Shown here piece after piece: positions 56,164 through 64,000 of a DNA stretch of 64,000 nt (within the stretch, counting starts at the first letter, position 1; each line of letters opens with the position of its first letter). A model generated the notes under the pieces. The model was not told the origin of the DNA. It worked only from the letters and a program-made list of their open reading frames with translations, and did not search any database. The stretch comes from Natronococcus sp. A-GB7 (GTDB lineage Archaea; Halobacteriota; Halobacteria; Halobacteriales; Natrialbaceae), in the NCBI RefSeq assembly GCF_029688865.1, contig NZ_JARUKV010000012.1:62001-126000 (forward strand), written 5' to 3'. The translations under genes were made by a program, and so were the position numbers.

Positions 56164-56599
56164 TCGCTTGTCTGAATGGCTGTCGGTCGGTCAGTTAGCG
56201 GTTCCGACTCCGTTCGGCGCGCGCTCCTCGATCGGACTACCCGACTCGAGCGTCGCTCGAGGGCACGACGGGACGCGGACGGTTTCGCCGAGGGCGATCG
56301 GTGTGATCGTCCTCGAGTCCACCGGCCCGACGTTAGTCGGCGAAAAAGAAGCCGAACCCCGGAGCCGTAGCTGACTGGCGGACGACACGCCGATCGCGGG
56401 GTTCGGATGCCATGTGCGAACGATTGCAACGGGGGTGCAAAAACGTTACGCGCCCCTCCCTCGTCGTCGCTCGTTCTGCAGATCGTGGTGTTTCAGGTGA
56501 CAGCACTACTCCGAAAGCCCCGAACCCCTTTCACTCCCACCCGGTGGTGGCTCGGTAGGGGTGCCGTTGCGGTGCAAAAGACGGCTCCTGTGGGCTCGG
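56164..56599. other. Intergenic region between pheS and trpS
   Basis: No gene is convincing. Two similar short segments, TGCAACGGGGGTGCAAAAACG near 56426 (quoted in part, GGGGGTGCAAAAACG) and GTTGCGGTGCAAAAGACG near 56568, occur in it. Each lies some distance from a synthetase gene and might be a shared regulatory motif or chance. Confidence 0.35.
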
Positions 56600-58180
56600 T
56601 CAGGCCTTCCGCGGCGACTCGAGTTCGATGTCCGCCGCCTCGAGCAGCTCTTCGACCTCATCGCGTTTCTCCTGGTGTTCCTCGAGGAACTCTTTCATGA
56701 GCTGGGCGGCCTGTTCCTTGCAGTCACCACAGAGCCGTTCGCCGCCGACGCACTCGTCGTACACTCGCTTGGCGAACTCGTCGTCGTCGCCCGCGAGCAG
56801 GTAGGCGTACAGCTCGTAGACGGGACACTCGTCGGCCTTGCCGCCCTTCTCGCGCTGCTCTTCGGCCGTTTCGCGGCCCCCGGTCGTCGCGGATTTGACC
56901 TTGTCGTACCCCGTCTCGGGGTCGTCGAGCAGGGAGATGTGCGAGGCGGGAACCGACGAGGACATCTTGCCGCCCGTCAGCCCGGTCATGAAGCGGTGGT
57001 AGATCGATGACGGCGGGCGGAAGCCGTAACCGCCATTGTCGACCTCGATCTGGCGGGCCAGCTCCTCGGCCTCACTCACCTCGAGTTCGAAGGCGTCGAT
57101 ATGATTCTCGTAGACGCGCTTCTCGCCGTCGATCGCGTCGATGAGTGCGTCGAACGCCTCGTCGGTCGCCCGGCGGTCGAAGAAGCGAGTTCGCGGGCGG
57201 ACGGGTTCCATACCGGCTTCCTCGAGCTTCGTCAGCACCGAGCTCAGGGTGTCGGCGGGGACGTTCAGCTCCTCGAGGGGCGTCTCTTCGATCGCCTCGG
57301 CGACGTGGACACACCGAAGCTGGTCGTCGTCGAACTCTGCCGGGTCGAGCTTCTCGTGAAAGTCGGCGACGAGGTCGCGCTCCTCGGGCTCGAGCTCGAA
57401 GCTCGCGTAGGCCTTCGAGACCTTGAAAAAGCGGGTGCGCTCGGCGAGGTCGCGAGCCAGGCGAACGTGGGGATCCTGGTCGGGACCGACGGGGATGACG
57501 GTCGGTTTGGGCTCCTCGAGCTGGGGGTAGAGGATGTCGGCCATCTGGGTGACGACCGACTGCATGTGCGAGACATCGGTTTCGCCGTCGAAGCCGTAGA
57601 TCGCCTGGAACTCCGAGAAGTTGGCGTCGGCGCCGATCTCGAAGGCCAGGTCCTGGACCTCCCGGTTCGTCGACTGGCGGTACAGCGTCCCTTCCTCGGG
57701 ATCGAACCCGAGTGCGAGCAGGGAGAGCAGGTAGTCCCGGGCGTGCTCGTCGATCTCGTCCCAGCTCATCCCGCGGGCCGAGTTGGCCTCGAGGTCGGCG
57801 ATCAGCCCGTAGGCGTCGGCGCCCTGCTGTTGGTGCCAGATGATCTCGTCGAAGACGAGCTTGTGGCCGATGTGGGGGTCGCCGGTGGGCATAAAGCCCG
57901 AGAGGACCGCGGCATCCTCGCCCTCGCGCAGTGCCTCGGCGACCGGTCGGTAATCGCGGTGGCCGAAGATGACTCCGCGACGCATCAGATAGTGTGGATT
58001 CGGCACCTCCTCGAGGACCTCGTCGAACTCCTCGATGCCGAACTCCTCGAACAGCTTCCGGTAGTCGGAGACAGCCGAGGAACCCCACGGATCCAGCGCG
58101 ACGTCGTCGGCTCCGGCTGCCCCACCGTCCGCGAGCGGTTCTCCTGACTCGGACTCCTCGACTGGCTCGTCTCCGGTCAT
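56600..58180 (-). CDS. trpS: Tryptophanyl-tRNA synthetase
   Basis: The ATG at 58180 (MTGDEPVEESESGEPLADGG) gives 526 residues; the open frame beyond is not coding. The HIGH motif appears as DPHIGHKLVF, and KMSKS as GGKMSSSVP. It charges tRNA-Trp. An acidic N-terminal extension of about 40 residues and a Cys pair late (CVGGERLCGDC) are common in haloarchaeal members. An insertion AEALREGEDAAVLSGFMPTG precedes the active site and is normal in the archaeal type. Confidence 0.96.
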   Translation of the reverse strand: MTGDEPVEESESGEPLADGGAAGADDVALDPWGSSAVSDYRKLFEEFGIEEFDEVLEEVPNPHYLMRRGVIFGHRDYRPVAEALREGEDAAVLSGFMPTGDPHIGHKLVFDEIIWHQQQGADAYGLIADLEANSARGMSWDEIDEHARDYLLSLLALGFDPEEGTLYRQSTNREVQDLAFEIGADANFSEFQAIYGFDGETDVSHMQSVVTQMADILYPQLEEPKPTVIPVGPDQDPHVRLARDLAERTRFFKVSKAYASFELEPEERDLVADFHEKLDPAEFDDDQLRCVHVAEAIEETPLEELNVPADTLSSVLTKLEEAGMEPVRPRTRFFDRRATDEAFDALIDAIDGEKRVYENHIDAFELEVSEAEELARQIEVDNGGYGFRPPSSIYHRFMTGLTGGKMSSSVPASHISLLDDPETGYDKVKSATTGGRETAEEQREKGGKADECPVYELYAYLLAGDDDEFAKRVYDECVGGERLCGDCKEQAAQLMKEFLEEHQEKRDEVEELLEAADIELESPRKA

Positions 58181-58292
58181 TAGCTGCGTTTTGGCGCGCC
58201 AGCGCGCAAAAGGCTTCGGCTTCGACTTCGCCGCTGGACGTTCGTTCGGACCGTCGGTGACCTCAAGTACGCATGGAGCCGACGGGACGTAG

Positions 58293-58694
58293 ATGGACGT
58301 TCGGATACTCGGAACCGACCGCGAGATCGACGCCTCGCTGATCGACGCCGACGAGGGGACGATCCGCGACCAGCTACGCGAGTACGAGGTCGGCGAGCGC
58401 GAGGCGTTCGGCCTCGATATCGAGTATCCGGACGATTTCACCGGAGCCGTCATGCGATCGATCGCGGCGATTCCGTTCGGCGAAACCTGAACGTACGGCG
58501 ACCTCGCGGTCGACCTCGAGACGGCACCGGTCGCCGTCGGGCAGGCCTGCGGTCGGAACCCGATCCCCGTCGTCGTCCCCTGTCACCGCGTCGTGGGTCA
58601 CGACTCGCTCGGCGGGTACGGCGGCGGCCTGGAGCTGAAGCGGCGCCTGCTCGAGCACGAAGGCGTCGCGATTCCCGAACTCGAGTACCGGTAG
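58293..58694 (+). pseudogene. Methylated-DNA-cysteine methyltransferase, interrupted by in-frame TGA
   Basis: From ATG 58293 the first 65 codons (MDVRILGTDREIDASLID ... IAAIPFGET) stop at TGA 58488-58490, but the same frame continues with [20 protein letters not shown], then [20 protein letters not shown] and [16 protein letters not shown] to TAG 58692-58694. The join FGET-stop-TYGDLA lacks only the Arg usual in PFGETRTYGD; CGA to TGA is one transition. The VPCHRVVG active-site cysteine is intact. It should repair O6-alkylguanine if read through. Most likely a recent nonsense mutation or a sequencing error; recoding is a remote option. Confidence 0.9.
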
Positions 58695-58796
58695 CGCAAA
58701 CTCGAGTCTGAACCGGTCCGTTCGGTCGTGAGGCACCCGCGGTGATCACCGCTCCCGCCAAAAGGACCATTAGTGACAACGACAGTTCAAATTACG

Positions 58797-59258
58797 ATGA
58801 GCTATCGGGATCGTTTCCGTCCACACGTCGTCGGGGACGGACGGAACGGCGGACGTCTCCTGTTGGCAGTAGTTGCCCTCTTGTTGCTCTTCTCCGGTGG
58901 GTTCGTACTCGACGTAGTAGATATCGACCTTTCTCTTGGCTGGATCGCAGTCGCGCTCGGGATCGCTATCACCGCAGGAGCGGTACGGGCGGGTCTCGTC
59001 CCGACGATCGGTGCGCTGTGGCTTTTCGCTCTCTGGTGGTACGTCTTTCCACCACTGGTGGGCTATCTCACCGGAAACTGGGCAACGGGCTCTCGGTACA
59101 CCTACCCTCGGCTGTTGGACTACGGGTATACCTCGGCGTACGACGAATTGGTCGGTGGGATCGAAAGCGGCGTCGGGTTCGGTCTCGCGTTCGCGATCGT
59201 CGTCGGAACGGTCGGATACATCGCTGGAACCGCTATCTCGTGGTATTCAGCACGCTAA
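58797..59258 (+). CDS. Small membrane protein, unknown
   Basis: The ATG at 58797 (MSYRDRFRPHVVGDGRNG) gives 153 residues with four predicted helices: LLLAVVALLLLFSGGFVLDV, LGWIAVALGIAITAGAVRAG, GALWLFALWWYVFPPLVGYL and GFGLAFAIVVGTVGYIAGTA. A loop with YTYPRLLDYGYTSAYDELVG joins the last two. No family is recognised. Codon use fits the backbone. It converges on endA 34 bases downstream. Confidence 0.72.
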   Translation: MSYRDRFRPHVVGDGRNGGRLLLAVVALLLLFSGGFVLDVVDIDLSLGWIAVALGIAITAGAVRAGLVPTIGALWLFALWWYVFPPLVGYLTGNWATGSRYTYPRLLDYGYTSAYDELVGGIESGVGFGLAFAIVVGTVGYIAGTAISWYSAR

Positions 59259-59292
59259 TCGTCTCGCCTGTCGGCAACGGTCGCGGGATTCC

Positions 59293-60330
59293 TCAGGGTG
59301 TCAGCCGCTCGAGCGACCACCACTCGATGCTGTCATCGCCGACCAGGGCGAACACCATCGTCTTGCGGACCCCGTGGGCCAGCCGGACGTCGAGGGCGAT
59401 ATCGCGGGGCTCGAAGACGTGGTCGGCGGGATGGACCCGCACCAGCAGTTCGGAGTGACCGAGATCGTCGACCGAATCGACGTCGGCGTAGGTCCTGAAG
59501 TCCGCACCGAACTTGTAGCCCGTCTTCGGCACGAGCCCGCGTTCGCGTAGCTCGGCGTAGACCCGCAGCCGGCGGTCGAACCGCTCGCCTTCGACCTCAC
59601 GGCCCCGTTCCCGGACGGTCGACGGCTCGAGATCGAGCGCACCCCGCTCGGCGAGGTAGGTCGCCTCGAGCAGCGAACACTGCAGCGTCGGCTCGTCGTA
59701 CTCCCGACCCTCGAGGGGCTGGCCGTAGAACGTCTCCTCGTACAGCTCGAGGGGTGGTTCCCAGACGACAACCCGGTCGGCGAGCAGGTCCGCCTCGCAG
59801 CCCTCGGGAAGCCCGGACGCCGAGGATCCTGCGGGGTCCCGGCGGTTCACCTCGAAGTACGTGATCTCGCTTTCCTCGTCGACGACCGCGAGGACGCCTG
59901 CCTCGAGGTCTCGACCGGCGACGTCGGTCCGCTCGCCCAGCACCCGCAGGGCGTAGGCAATCTCGCCGTCCCCGGGCCCCTTTCCGCGCGGGAAGACGGC
60001 GAACTCGGTCTCTGGGGGATCCTCGACCCACGGCTCCGCTGCGGGCGAGAGGTAAAACCCACGCTCGCGGAGGTCGGCGTAGACCAGAAACCGAACACCG
60101 AAGTCGGGGCCGGGCTCGCGGGCCAGCAACGACCGGAAGTCGAGTCGCTCGTCGCCGTCGACGACGGCCGCGAGGTCGCCTCTGTAGAGCAGGTGAGCCG
60201 CCTCGACGGGTGCGAGGGCGATCTCGTTGCCCTCGAGCGGGTAGCCGTACCCTCGCGAGTCGTGATAGCGCTGGCGGGCGTCGCCGCCGACGCGGACGAC
60301 GCCGTCCTCGAACCGCCCCTCGAGTGACAT
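59293..60330 (-). CDS. endA: tRNA-splicing endonuclease
   Basis: The ATG at 60330 (MSLEGRFEDGVVRVGGDARQ) gives 345 residues, the long two-repeat form of EndA that works as a homodimer. It cuts the bulge-helix-bulge of pre-tRNA and pre-rRNA introns. The catalytic triad is in the second repeat: Tyr in TGYKFGADFRTYADV, His in LGHSELLVRVHP and Lys in GVRKTMVFALV. The first repeat keeps the fold (GVRFLVYADLRERGFYLSP) but not the triad. It is 56 bases before the next gene on the same strand, possibly in one operon. Confidence 0.95.
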   Translation of the reverse strand: MSLEGRFEDGVVRVGGDARQRYHDSRGYGYPLEGNEIALAPVEAAHLLYRGDLAAVVDGDERLDFRSLLAREPGPDFGVRFLVYADLRERGFYLSPAAEPWVEDPPETEFAVFPRGKGPGDGEIAYALRVLGERTDVAGRDLEAGVLAVVDEESEITYFEVNRRDPAGSSASGLPEGCEADLLADRVVVWEPPLELYEETFYGQPLEGREYDEPTLQCSLLEATYLAERGALDLEPSTVRERGREVEGERFDRRLRVYAELRERGLVPKTGYKFGADFRTYADVDSVDDLGHSELLVRVHPADHVFEPRDIALDVRLAHGVRKTMVFALVGDDSIEWWSLERLTP

Positions 60331-60385
60331 ACCCGGCTCTTTGCCGGCGATCACTAAGTGGCTGTGGATCCCCTCCCGTTCCGTC

Positions 60386-61150
60386 TCAGTCGTCGACGCC
60401 GGCCTCGACCCGGTACTCGCCGACTCGCCCGCAGGTCGCGTCGAGACAGCGCGCGCCGGTTCCGGTCTCGAAGGTCGGCAGCCCGCAGCCGCAGTCGCCG
60501 TCGACGACGCCGGCGGGCACCGCGAACCCGGTGTCGCAGTCGGGGTAGTGCTCGCAGCCGGCGATCAGCCCGCCCCGGCGGAGGATCCGAAGGTCGCCGT
60601 CGCAGTTCGGTTCGGGGCAGTCCCACTCGCGGTCGAACGCCTCGCGAACGGCCTCGTCCAGCGACTCGCAGCTCCGGTCGAGACAGACGTCGAACGCGAG
60701 CCCGCGCTCGACGCGCATCCGAGGGAGTCCGCAGTCGCAGCGCTCCTCGCGGATCGTCGCGTCGGAGGGGATCCCGTAGCGGTCCCCGCAGTCGACGCAG
60801 TGGACCCCCGAGGAGCGAACGAGCGCGCCGTCACAGTTCGGACAGGTACCGACGGGCGTTCCCGCCGCGGAGGCCGGGTAGTGGGCGAACCCCTCCTGTT
60901 CGTGGGCGGCGATCCGCAGCGTCTGGGTGTCCTTCTTCGCGACGAGCGTGAAGTCGCCCGCCCGATCGCTCGAGACGCTGTCGGCGCGGGTGAGCCAGGC
61001 GACGGGCTGGTAGCCGTCGATATCGTGGACGAGCACGGTGTTGTCGGGCTTGACAATCGTCGTCACTCGACCGCGGTACTCCGATCGATCGGTGTCCTCC
61101 GCGATGACGGTGCAGTCGCCCGCGAGCACGCGGATGGCGTCGTCGATCAT
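60386..61150 (-). CDS. NucS N-terminal-like domain with four zinc ribbons
   Basis: A 254-residue protein. The first 60 residues (AGDCTVIAEDTDRSEYRGRV, then VLVHDIDGYQPVAWLTRAD) resemble the N-terminal DNA-binding domain of NucS/EndoMS (DUF91). The RecB-like nuclease half is missing. The rest has four Cys4-type ribbons similar to topoisomerase I fingers: CPNCDGALV/CVDC, CDCGLP/CLDRSC, CPEPNCDGD/CEHYPDC, CGCGLPTF/CLDATC. It should bind single-stranded or damaged DNA without cutting it. It is upstream of endA on the same strand. Confidence 0.85.
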   Translation of the reverse strand: MIDDAIRVLAGDCTVIAEDTDRSEYRGRVTTIVKPDNTVLVHDIDGYQPVAWLTRADSVSSDRAGDFTLVAKKDTQTLRIAAHEQEGFAHYPASAAGTPVGTCPNCDGALVRSSGVHCVDCGDRYGIPSDATIREERCDCGLPRMRVERGLAFDVCLDRSCESLDEAVREAFDREWDCPEPNCDGDLRILRRGGLIAGCEHYPDCDTGFAVPAGVVDGDCGCGLPTFETGTGARCLDATCGRVGEYRVEAGVDD

Positions 61151-61243
61151 GGGGTCGTTGGCCGCGTTCCAATACTTAAATTCGCGGCTGGGTTCTCGGC
61201 CACAGCGTTACACCTTTTTTCTCGCTCGCGAATCCACGTCGGT

Positions 61244-61948
61244 ATGGCCGATTCGAACGAAGGGGTCGCCGGATCGGGGGATCCGTCCCGGCTCGAGGAC
61301 GACGTCGTGGCCCTGACACGGGCGCTGCGGGAAGCCGAGGAACCGGACGACGAACTCCGACGGCGAGCGGAGTCGGTCGTGGGAGGGCTGCAGGACCTTT
61401 TCGCAGAAGCCAACGGCGGACACGCCTCGATCGACACCCGGACGGGCGAAACAATCACGCCGCTGGCTCCGGAGCCCGAGCGGATCGAGCTGACAGACGT
61501 CGCCCACGCGCTCTCGAACCTCTGCCGGTTCACGGGTCAGGGGAAGTGTTTCTATAGCGTCGCTCGCCACTCGGTTCACGTCAGCCGCGAGATCGAAGCC
61601 CGCGGCGGAGCGCTCTCGGCACAGCGGTGGGGGCTGCTCCACGACGCCAGCGAGGCCTACCTCTCGGACGTCCCCGCTCCGGTCAAGCGGAGCCTTCCAG
61701 GGTACACGAGCGCCGAGCGTCGGCTCCAGGCGGCCGTCCGGGACGCGGTGGGACTCGAGCTAACGGCCGAGGACGAACGGCTGGTCGACGCCGCGGACGG
61801 CGCGATCGGGCGCTACGAGCTCGCGGTTCACTTTCCGAGCGACCGCCGAGAGAAACCCTCGCTCGAGGTTGCTCCGTCGGATATCGATTCCGACGCCGAC
61901 GCGAAAGCGCTGTTTCTCGAGCGGGCCCGCGAACTCGATCTCGAGTGA
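61244..61948 (+). CDS. HD-domain hydrolase, YfbR-like nucleotidase
   Basis: The ATG at 61244 (MADSNEGVAGSGDPSRLEDD) gives 234 residues; the long frame upstream is a shadow of the zinc-ribbon gene. The HD core starts at ALSNLCRFTGQGKCFYSVARHSVHVSREI (quoted in part: HSVHVSREI). The metal pair is GLLHDASEAYLSDVPAPVKR, then ERLVDAADGAIGRYE gives the last Asp. Relatives such as YfbR hydrolyse 5'-deoxynucleotides. About 40 acidic N-terminal residues precede the domain. It is divergent from the zinc-ribbon gene and convergent with phnE. Confidence 0.9.
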   Translation: MADSNEGVAGSGDPSRLEDDVVALTRALREAEEPDDELRRRAESVVGGLQDLFAEANGGHASIDTRTGETITPLAPEPERIELTDVAHALSNLCRFTGQGKCFYSVARHSVHVSREIEARGGALSAQRWGLLHDASEAYLSDVPAPVKRSLPGYTSAERRLQAAVRDAVGLELTAEDERLVDAADGAIGRYELAVHFPSDRREKPSLEVAPSDIDSDADAKALFLERARELDLE

Positions 61949-61970
61949 GTCGAAAACTGGAGCCGACGGG

Positions 61971-62864
61971 TTACTTGACGGCCGATTCGGCCATCCGCTG
62001 TGGGAAGCCGACGATGAGCGCGATCAGCCCGTCGGCCTCCTCGTCGTCGCGGAGGTAGGATCGGATGCGTTGACTGACCATCTCGACGGCGACGATCAGC
62101 ACGAAGACGACCAGGATTCCGGCCATCATATTGTCGTAAGCGCGCATCCCCTGCTGGACCTCGATGACGACGCCGATGCCGCCGCCGCCGAGCAGTCCGA
62201 GCGTGACGGCCTGACGGACGTTCACCTCGAAGATGTACAGCGTCCAGGCGATAAAGGAGGTCTTGACCTGGCTCAGCATGCCGAAGCTAACCGTCTGGGA
62301 CTTCGAGGCACCGGTCGTCTCCATCGCCTCGATCGGTCCCTCCTTGATCTCCTCGAGTTCGTCGGTAAAGAGGCGGCCGAGATTGCCGATCGTGCTGACG
62401 AAGATCGCGATCGTCGAGGTGATCGCCCCGAGTCCGCTCAGCGGGATGAAGATGAAGAACCACACCAGCGCGGGGATCGCGCGGGAGACGGCCATGATCG
62501 ACCGGAAGATGAAGTTAAACGGGAAGGGAGTCACCCGACCGCTTCCCAGGACGCCGAGTGCGAGCGCGAAGGGGATCCCGAAGACGGTTCCGACGAACCC
62601 CATCGCGAGCGTGATTCCGGCCTCGAGCGGCAGGTTCTCCTCGATGAGGAACTCGAGGTCCGGGACGTAGTTGACGACCTGGTCGGTGAAGTACGGCCAC
62701 TGCTGGTAGAGGTAGCTAAAGGAGAAATCCATCAGCCGTATCGATCCGTAGAGCGCGGCGGCGAACAACACTGCGAGGAGTCCGTACATGATCCACCGGA
62801 CCCGACGGGTCAGCCGGATCTCCTCTAACCGCTGTTCGATGGCAGTATCCGCATCGGTACTCAT
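61971..62864 (-). CDS. phnE: Phosphonate-type ABC transporter permease
   Basis: A 297-residue membrane subunit. About six helices are present, with the EAA-like loop region ALVWFFIFIPLSGLGAITST (cytoplasmic contact to PhnC, EEIKEGPIEAMETTGASKSQ in particular). It is the PhnE type of importer for phosphonates, phosphate or other organic phosphorus. It overlaps the phnC stop by four bases (ATGA), so the order of transcription is phnD-phnC-phnE. No phosphonate lyase genes are in the window; import of phosphite or phosphate is possible instead. Confidence 0.93.
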   Translation of the reverse strand: MSTDADTAIEQRLEEIRLTRRVRWIMYGLLAVLFAAALYGSIRLMDFSFSYLYQQWPYFTDQVVNYVPDLEFLIEENLPLEAGITLAMGFVGTVFGIPFALALGVLGSGRVTPFPFNFIFRSIMAVSRAIPALVWFFIFIPLSGLGAITSTIAIFVSTIGNLGRLFTDELEEIKEGPIEAMETTGASKSQTVSFGMLSQVKTSFIAWTLYIFEVNVRQAVTLGLLGGGGIGVVIEVQQGMRAYDNMMAGILVVFVLIVAVEMVSQRIRSYLRDDEEADGLIALIVGFPQRMAESAVK

Positions 62865-63628
62865 TGGGTTGCCTCCGTTTTGTCGTCACCGGCCGACAGG
62901 AACTCTTCCATGTCGATCCCGCCGTACAGTTCGTCGATGACGTCGAGGGTCAGTTCGTCGCCGTAGCCGTCGAACACCAGTTCCCCGTCCGCGAGTCCGA
63001 TGAATCGCTGCCCGAACTGTCGGGCGAGGTTGACCTGATGAAGACTGATCATCGCGGTCAGACCGCGCTGTTCGGCCGCGGTACGGAGATACCCCATGAC
63101 CGTCTGTGCGCTGCCGGGGTCGAGACTCGCGACCGGTTCGTCGGCGAGCAGGATATCCGAGTCCTGGACGAGCGCTCTCGCGATGCCGACCCGTTGCTGT
63201 TGTCCGCCGCTCATTCGGCTGGCCCGCTGTTCGGCCTCGTCGAGGAGTCCGACCGTCTGAAGCGCTTCGAGCGCTTTCACCTTGTCCTCGCGGTCGTTAA
63301 ACCGAAACACGCTCTCGAGGTAGTCGGCCCGGCTCAACGCGCCGGTGAGCGCGTTGGAGTACGCGCTCATCCCTTCGATGACGTTGTGCTGCTGGAAGAC
63401 CATCGAGACGTCCTGTCGGTGGGACGTGACCGGTTCGTCCTGGACGTACACCGCCCCCTCAGTCGGTACGGTGAGTCCGTTGATACATCTGAGAAGCGTC
63501 GACTTTCCCGACCCGGAGATGCCGAGCACGACGACGAACTCCCCCTCCTCGATCTCGAACGAGACGTCGTCGAGGGCGACCGTCTCCCCGTACCGTTTTG
63601 TGAGATTTTCTACTCGAATAGCGGACAT
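62861..63628 (-). CDS. phnC: Phosphonate-type ABC transporter ATP-binding protein
   Basis: A 255-residue ATPase. Walker A is GISGSGKSTLLRCINGLT, the signature is MSGGQQQRVGIARAL, and Walker B is DILLADEPVASLDPGSA followed by SLHQVNLARQFGQRFIGL. These features place it in the PhnC group. It drives uptake with PhnE and the PhnD-type binding protein. A 37-base gap separates it from phnD. Confidence 0.95.
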   Translation of the reverse strand: MSAIRVENLTKRYGETVALDDVSFEIEEGEFVVVLGISGSGKSTLLRCINGLTVPTEGAVYVQDEPVTSHRQDVSMVFQQHNVIEGMSAYSNALTGALSRADYLESVFRFNDREDKVKALEALQTVGLLDEAEQRASRMSGGQQQRVGIARALVQDSDILLADEPVASLDPGSAQTVMGYLRTAAEQRGLTAMISLHQVNLARQFGQRFIGLADGELVFDGYGDELTLDVIDELYGGIDMEEFLSAGDDKTEATQ

Positions 63629-63665
63629 AGTTAATTTTGGATACGCTCCCTACTGTGTCTGCCCG

Positions 63666-64000
63666 CTACTCGTCCTCAAAGTCTTCGAATTCGAGTCCGA
63701 GTTCGTCGAGGACCTCGTTGACCGGTTCGTAGTCGTCCCTGTCGGCTTCCTCGATGCCCGTAAACCAGAGTTCGTAGTCCTCGCCGACGTCGTCCGGGAT
63801 GAGGTCTTCCTCCTCGGCCGCGAGCAGCGCCTCCTCGATGTCCTCACGGACCGGATCGTCCCACTCGCTGCGGGCCATGATCGGCGCTCGCGGGAGCGGA
63901 TCCGAGACGGCGAGCAACTGCAGTTCCTCCTCGCCGTCCTCGAGGGCCGACCCGGCACCGTCGTACTCCGCGGAGTGCTCGACGAACTCCTCGTACTCGT
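63666..64000 (-). CDS. phnD: Phosphonate-type substrate-binding protein (5' part outside window)
   Basis: The minus frame is open from the right edge to a stop at 63666, so the N-terminus lies beyond base 64000. About 111 C-terminal residues are visible, including LLAVSDPLPRAPIMARSEWD, then EDIEEALLAAEEEDLIPDDV. The late (L)AVSDPLPRAPI segment is typical of PhnD-like periplasmic binding proteins, here probably a lipoprotein. It is first in the phnD-phnC-phnE operon. Ligand specificity cannot be judged from this part. Confidence 0.88.
   Translation of the reverse strand, partial: EYEEFVEHSAEYDGAGSALEDGEEELQLLAVSDPLPRAPIMARSEWDDPVREDIEEALLAAEEEDLIPDDVGEDYELWFTGIEEADRDDYEPVNEVLDELGLEFEDFEDE

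Noticed and set aside
58293-58490. A genuine 65-residue protein ending at TGA 58490
   Set aside because: The continuation in the same frame encodes the conserved catalytic half of the alkyltransferase, so the short frame is the front of a broken gene.
60341-61243. Upstream extension of the HD hydrolase frame (300 more residues)
   Set aside because: It is the antisense of the zinc-ribbon gene, which has clear Cys4 motifs. The ATG at 61244 begins a normal acidic N-terminus.

Overview
The window looks like chromosome of a haloarchaeon (class Halobacteria). Most proteins are very acidic and the backbone is G+C-rich (38 of 60 bases in the line 34021-34080). Several proteins have twin-arginine (Tat) export signals. 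Archaeal core genes (thermosome, RIO1 kinase, Pno1-like KH protein, archaeal EndA, an Orc1/Cdc6 protein, MC1) sit beside bacterial-type genes known from haloarchaea (uvrB, uvrC, ligA, bacterial-type leuS). I cannot name the genus. No tRNA or rRNA gene was recognised.

Layout. 1-5359 (minus strand) is a surface-glycan cluster: nucleotide-sugar dehydrogenase, DUF354 protein, GT4 glycosyltransferase and a polytopic membrane protein that runs off the left edge. A membrane-anchored winged-helix protein and glmS (glucosamine-6-phosphate synthesis) follow, a plausible supply line for amino-sugar glycans. 9.4-14.8 kb holds unusual surface or low-complexity proteins (one with 27 consecutive Asp, one DUF4397 protein with a repeat tail, one PQQ-propeller lipoprotein) and an Orc1/Cdc6 gene. 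14.9-27.7 kb has DNA repair (uvrB, uvrC, ligA), an orphan NrfD membrane subunit, an ABC-2 exporter and an ArsA/Get3 ATPase. 27.8-30.0 kb is a compact cluster of two [2Fe-2S] ferredoxin genes flanking a methanethiol oxidase (SBP56) gene. 30-36.7 kb is housekeeping: RIO1, phosphoesterase, PAC2, KH protein, thermosome, ornithine cyclodeaminase family. 36.7-43.2 kb has a sugar transporter, DUF2071, leuS, Hsp20 and peroxiredoxin.

43.2-47.9 kb is an accessory island. An ABC permease gene has lost its 5' part, and its broken edge abuts a small CRISPR array of nine full repeats and one degenerate repeat. No cas gene is present in the window. A 609-base non-coding stretch rich in hairpins follows, then an intact stand-alone TnpB, then an AT-rich two-gene unit: a ComEC-like metallo-beta-lactamase-fold protein and a four-helix membrane protein. 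The two-gene unit is my best candidate for an undescribed system, possibly defensive, but that is inference from fold and location only.

47.9-64 kb returns to backbone: pheA, MC1 chromatin protein, an AbrB-like small protein, a large Tat-exported M14 carboxypeptidase, pheST, trpS, an O6-alkylguanine methyltransferase gene interrupted by one in-frame TGA, tRNA-splicing endonuclease, a NucS-like/zinc-ribbon protein, an HD hydrolase, and a phosphonate-type ABC transporter (phnD-phnC-phnE) that runs off the right edge.
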